Origin: Trema orientale
Lineage: Eukaryota; Streptophyta; Magnoliopsida; Rosales; Cannabaceae
DNA length: 64,000 nt
Assembly (NCBI GenBank): GCA_002914845.1
Contig: JXTC01000094.1
Location: 254,921-318,920 of the forward strand
Direction of reading: 5' to 3'
The position numbers and the translations under genes are program-made. This document shows positions 59,774 to 64,000 of this stretch, piece after piece (within the stretch, counting starts at the first letter, position 1; each line of letters opens with the position of its first letter). The notes under the pieces are model-generated. The model had not been told where the DNA came from and made no database searches. It saw nothing but the letters and a program-made list of their open reading frames with translations.

Positions 59774-62225
59774 AAGTTAACGTAGTATCTGAATTATTAT
59801 TTTTTAACATCTTTTAAGCATACTTTTAGCGTTACATAAAAGGGACTAAAAAAAAAAAGAGAAGAAGAAGAAGGTTTGGTATTGAACCAATATTTTTAGG
59901 GTAGGCGTTGGACATAACTATTAAAGTTATTTCAAATTTCAAGATACAGCATAAATTCAACGCTTAAGAATTTATAAAATATTACTGGTACAAAACTCAT
60001 ATAGTTTAGGGAAGACTTTAGCATAAAAAAGATGTGAGACATATTCATATTTCAGAAATATATATATGTATTAGACCGACAAGAGAAAATTAGAAATTTG
60101 ATGCATGTAAATAAAATTTTAGTAGCTAATTAGGGTCAATAGTCCAACTGACGACAATCACAATATTTTCATCTTTGAGTTTATAAGATTTTCTAGAATG
60201 GGATGCCGGTCAAGCCTAGATTCCATAACATGTATTTTTGCTTCTAAACTAATTATAAATATATTGGCTCAGACTTGGTTATTCCTTAATTTGAAGGATC
60301 ATTTTTTTTTTCAATTAAGTTACATGTTTAACAGTTATTTTTGTATTAAATTCAAGCAAATGTAATAATTTTGACCATCTTATTTGAAGTTCGACAAATA
60401 TGGATCCTATATATCCAATAGTCAATATACTGAATATACTGAGTTAAAAACAAAAATAACTGATGGATTATAAATCAAATTTCGTCTTACGCTTAAATAA
60501 AGGAATCACACTTTAAATTTTGTGGAATAATAATTTTTTTTAATAAAAAACTAATAAAAATCATGAGGGTGGTTGTTGCATTGTCTTTTCGGCTGTTCCA
60601 TGTTGGCTATGACAAAAAAGTGAAAAACTATTGGATTTGCTCTTTTAGATTGGATATGGATAATGGAATAGTTTGTCTCCAAAAGCAAATTTCAAATGAC
60701 ATTTTATATTTTAAGGACAACGATCTCAAACATCCAAAAGTTGATACGAAACAAGAAAAATAAAATTAAAACAATTAGAATTTGAGCCCTATTCAATTGC
60801 AATGTCTAGAAAACCAACTTAGCAGTCTCAAATTTTGAACAACGTGCTATCATTTGATTAATCGAACATAAATTAAGAAATTAAAATTAAAACGAATGAT
60901 TTGAGTTACCTATTAGTCATGCAACATCTAAAAACTAGACATATTCATACCATAATAAAAATGTATGCAAATTTTAGTAAAATTAACATTTACAAGTATT
61001 TACATTACGAACGCATAATTTAAAAAAAAATCATCTTATTCCATCTCTTTGTGCTTGCTTCATTCATGGTCATCCTAGGAAGTCAAAAGAAAATTTTTTC
61101 CCACAATTGTATTTGTACGTGTTGAGAAAAATGATGTCCCTAGACATAAAATTGGACATTGGTACACTGCAAAAGTATGTTTTTTAAGTCATGGTGTCAC
61201 TTCAACTAAGGTGTTGGTCTTCTTATATGGGCCCTCCATGTTACCTCCTTGAGCTGAGTACGTAGATAATTTAAACAAAGAGATTCCTACAGCCGAACCC
61301 GATTTTTTTCTTCGTCTTTTTTTAAAAAAAAATTTAAAAAATAAATAAAAGAAAGAAAGAATCACTTTATCTCTTTTGTTCCACTAAAATAATTGTTGCG
61401 AGAAAGAGGGAAATTTTTGACAAATCGAAAACTTTCTTGTTGGAATGAGCTGGTGAAATGGATTTCCATGGGGGACCCATACCAACTAGAAAGTTATTAT
61501 ACCAAGCTAAAAGTAGTGGTTTTTAGGGCATACAATAATGTTTATTATCAATAAATTCGTGATAAAGGCGACTGTTTAATTTGCTAATTTTTTTGTTAAT
61601 GTTAGCCTTTTGATGTATACATCATGCAATACACTATCATGTCCTTCTTGATAAAGAAGAGTGGAAAGAAGTGACATATCTCTTAAATATAGTACTTTCC
61701 AAGCCTTCAAAGAAATAAAATTGCAACTTTGCCAAATCTTACTAAACCAAGGTACAACTTGTAAATATTATCTTCATTTTATTTTTTGTTCGTGATTACA
61801 CGCTTGGTCTATATAATAATTATACGTATTTTTAACGTTGAGATGCCAAATTTAAGTCCTTATTCCCCGATAGAAAAATGGTTATACATAGTGTTGATGG
61901 AGGTTTTGTCAATAATAAATTTTGAGATTTATGAGATGTAACTTGTATGTGAAAAGGACTGCAAATTGTAAATGAAGAGACGTGGATTTTATAGTAGTTC
62001 TGTCCCAAAAAAGATAAGCCTACATCCACTATTCTTCACTATTTTTCTGGAGAATTCCAAGAGGTTTCTCTAAGTCTCAATGGTGAGAGCAGAGAATGAA
62101 TTACAGAGAATATGTAGTGAAGTGATTGAGAGATAATTGTGTCCTAATCCATAATGAAATTGAACCCCCTTTTATATAGGTGAGGGTGGCTCAGTGTTTC
62201 TCAATTGTGAAAATGGGAAAATACA
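59774..62225. other. Intergenic AT-rich DNA; minus-strand LTR-like promoter near its end
   Basis: No gene. At 62166-62180 the minus strand reads CCTATATAAAAGGGG, a good TATA box, followed downstream (towards 62040) by leader-like sequence; it is contiguous with the inverted-repeat arm below and could be the U3/R boundary of an LTR. Confidence 0.45.
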
Positions 62226-64000
62226 TAATCAGAAAATATAATTTCGTATAACAATACAAAATTGGGTAATAACTTAAATAGATTGCTTGTTCTCTACTCA
62301 GAAACTTGTTTCCTTTTCTTTGTAGATTACATGTTTGAAGAAGCTTAGCTTGGTCTAGTTTCCTTTTATGTTGATCGCATATTATTCATCCGGAAGAAGT
62401 CGTACTTCGATTAGAAAAGCACTCATGCAACCTAACGTAATTAACTTGGTCGTTGACTTCCTTTTCTTGGCGTTGACTAATGATGTAGATTTAAGATCAC
62501 ACAATAATTGCCTCCCAGCTCCATTAGTCTTTTAGAGCTAAATGGAACTTCCTACTCTAACAAGTGCGAGCTTAAGAGTACGACGTTATGAGATCATCTG
62601 AGGCCAGTATACTCGCTATATGCGAGCAATTTGTGGCCAGAAATGCTAAAATTGTACCGACATCACGCTATTCGACTATCTTAGATCTAGTCGAGTTTTT
62701 TCTAATCAACCTACTGATTCGACTATCTATTCATCTAATGTTTCTATTCTACGAATTCGAACAATTCTTCGGCGATCTGTCATTCGCTTCAGCCTAATCT
62801 TCTATATTCAAGCAAATGTAGAAAAGTTATCTGCGATTTTGTACATCTTCAATTCAACTAGATATGGGAATGAATCTATATAATTCTACGGTTCTTCATA
62901 TTTATGTCTCTAAATTCTGGAATTTAGTTTTTTCTATACTCGATTCCAGATTTCTTTATGCCCTATAGTTCACCTAAAATGAGGTTCAAGGTTCAGTCTC
63001 GCCTTAAATTCAGAGGGCAAAATTTTGAATTTTCAGATTCTATGAAGTTTTACAATTCTTTAAAACGAAAAAAAAAAAGAGAGAGAGAGAGAAAAGAGGA
63101 TGCCAAACTTTTTGAAGCTTGGAGAGTCTGGCTGTCGCCTGACAAAAATCTAGTTACAGAACTTCGCCAGATAAGACGAGTAGGGGATTTGAGTAATGGA
63201 AAGAGGCTTCGTCAGAAAAGCTTCTGGAGAGTTTCTTTAAAACAGATTGATGAAACGACAAAATTTTTTGAGCTTCTGGAAATGAGACTGGAGAAAAAGA
63301 AGAAAATTTTTTCTTTATATACCCTTAAGGCTCAGATAATCCCAGCCGTAGATTGAACATATTGACCTTTGAGTTTAATGGTTGAGATTTGTGTGGGATA
63401 TTGGATATTTGAAAATCAAAATAATTAATTTTCGAAATATGAAAGGGTTTTAATTTGAAACGACAGTTGACGTAATCGTCATCATCACACCTACTCGAGA
63501 AACGGCGAAGTCTCCTTGAGCCTTGCCAATCTTCTGAGGAAAAGTGACACATGGTTGCATCTGTCAAGGAAATGTATACGTAGTTCAGGAAAGATGTGAT
63601 TCGAGATTTTTAAAACTCTTCGAGGGTTTAAGATGATCTCATAACATCACACTCTTAAGCTCACACTTGTCGGAATAGGAAGCTCTATTTAGCCCCTAAA
63701 AGACTAATGGAGCTTAGGGGTAATTATTGTACGATCTTAAATCTAAATCATTAGTCAACGCCAGGAAAAGGAAGTCAATGATTGATTTAATTGCATTAGG
63801 TCGTATAAGTACTTTTCTGATCGAAGTGCAACCTCCTCTGGATGAATAATGTGCGACCAGCATAAAAGAAAACTAGATCAAGCTTCTTCAAAAAGGTAAT
63901 CTACAAAGAAAGGGAAATAAGCTTCTGAGTAGAGAACAAGCAATCCATTTAAGTTATTACCCAATTTTGTATTGTTATTCGAAATTATATTTTCTGATTA
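62226..64000. repeat. Large inverted repeat, arms of 370 bp or more, cut by the window edge
   Basis: 62226-62600 is the reverse complement of 63630-64000 with moderate divergence. Shared words include GATGATCTCATAAC, ACTCTTAAGCTC, AGACTAATGGAGCT, GAACAAGCAATC and AGTTATTACCCAATTTTGTA. The spacer (62601-63629) holds a 132-codon frame at 62958-63356 and a 69-codon frame at 62588-62797, neither recognisable. The right arm reaches the last base, so the full size is unknown. The arms may be two outward-facing LTR ends (TGTTAGAG at 62562 on the minus strand, TGTCGGAA at 63668 on the plus strand) or one foldback element. Confidence 0.78.

Noticed and set aside
62958..63356. 132-codon frame as a gene
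   Set aside because: No recognisable domain, compositionally biased to Lys/Arg/Glu by a GA-rich tract, and located in the spacer of an inverted repeat; kept only as part of that feature.

Overview
The window is a plant nuclear segment, most likely from a eudicot. It is AT-rich, its genes have many short GT-AG introns, and the protein families are plant ones. No rRNA or tRNA genes, operons or CRISPR arrays were seen. Three multi-exon protein-coding genes can be reconstructed, all on the minus strand. They are a BOR4-type borate/boron exporter (4073-7553, 12 coding exons, 666 aa), a BAH plus RRM chromatin/RNA-binding protein of the ASI1/IBM2/SG1 type (29311-33568, 11 coding exons, 543 aa), and a membrane-anchored alpha/beta hydrolase with an Asp nucleophile elbow (51342-55467, 7 exons, about 652 aa). 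In all three, reading frame and phase join exactly at every splice site proposed.

The remainder, roughly four fifths, is transposable-element and repeat landscape. From left to right: a 72-bp minisatellite (1.2-1.7 kb); a 1.3-kb foldback Mutator-like element (9.1-10.4 kb); a decayed Copia retrotransposon with both LTRs (10.8-16.4 kb); a tRNA-derived SINE (16.7 kb); two probable solo LTRs (17.7-19.2 and 23.3-24.1 kb); a CACTA-like MITE (22.1 kb); a hAT element inside one copy of a tandem duplication (25.4-26.9 kb); a cluster of three MITEs (26.9-27.6 kb); a Harbinger-like MITE (35.2 kb); a duplicated block of about 1 kb carrying MITEs (36.9-39.5 kb); a dense cluster of MULE and hAT elements with clear target-site duplications (40.2-47.1 kb); a Helitron candidate (47.7-49.0 kb); a second SINE (49.7 kb); a 172-bp palindromic MULE-like MITE (57.2 kb); a retroposed LINE-like insertion with 18-bp target repeats (59.0-59.8 kb); and a large inverted repeat cut by the right window edge (62.2-64.0 kb).

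The most interesting signal is a family of non-autonomous Mutator-like elements with at least four members here (24621-25033, 42987-43371, 43463-43851, 44575-47063). Each has matching 8- or 9-bp target duplications and a core rich in the word GGTTAC/GTAACC. The largest carries a GGTTAC-based higher-order tandem array of about 1 kb. The nested and duplicated structures allow several relative insertion times to be read. The three genes show no functional link to each other. No transposase is intact, so the DNA elements present must have been mobilised from elsewhere.
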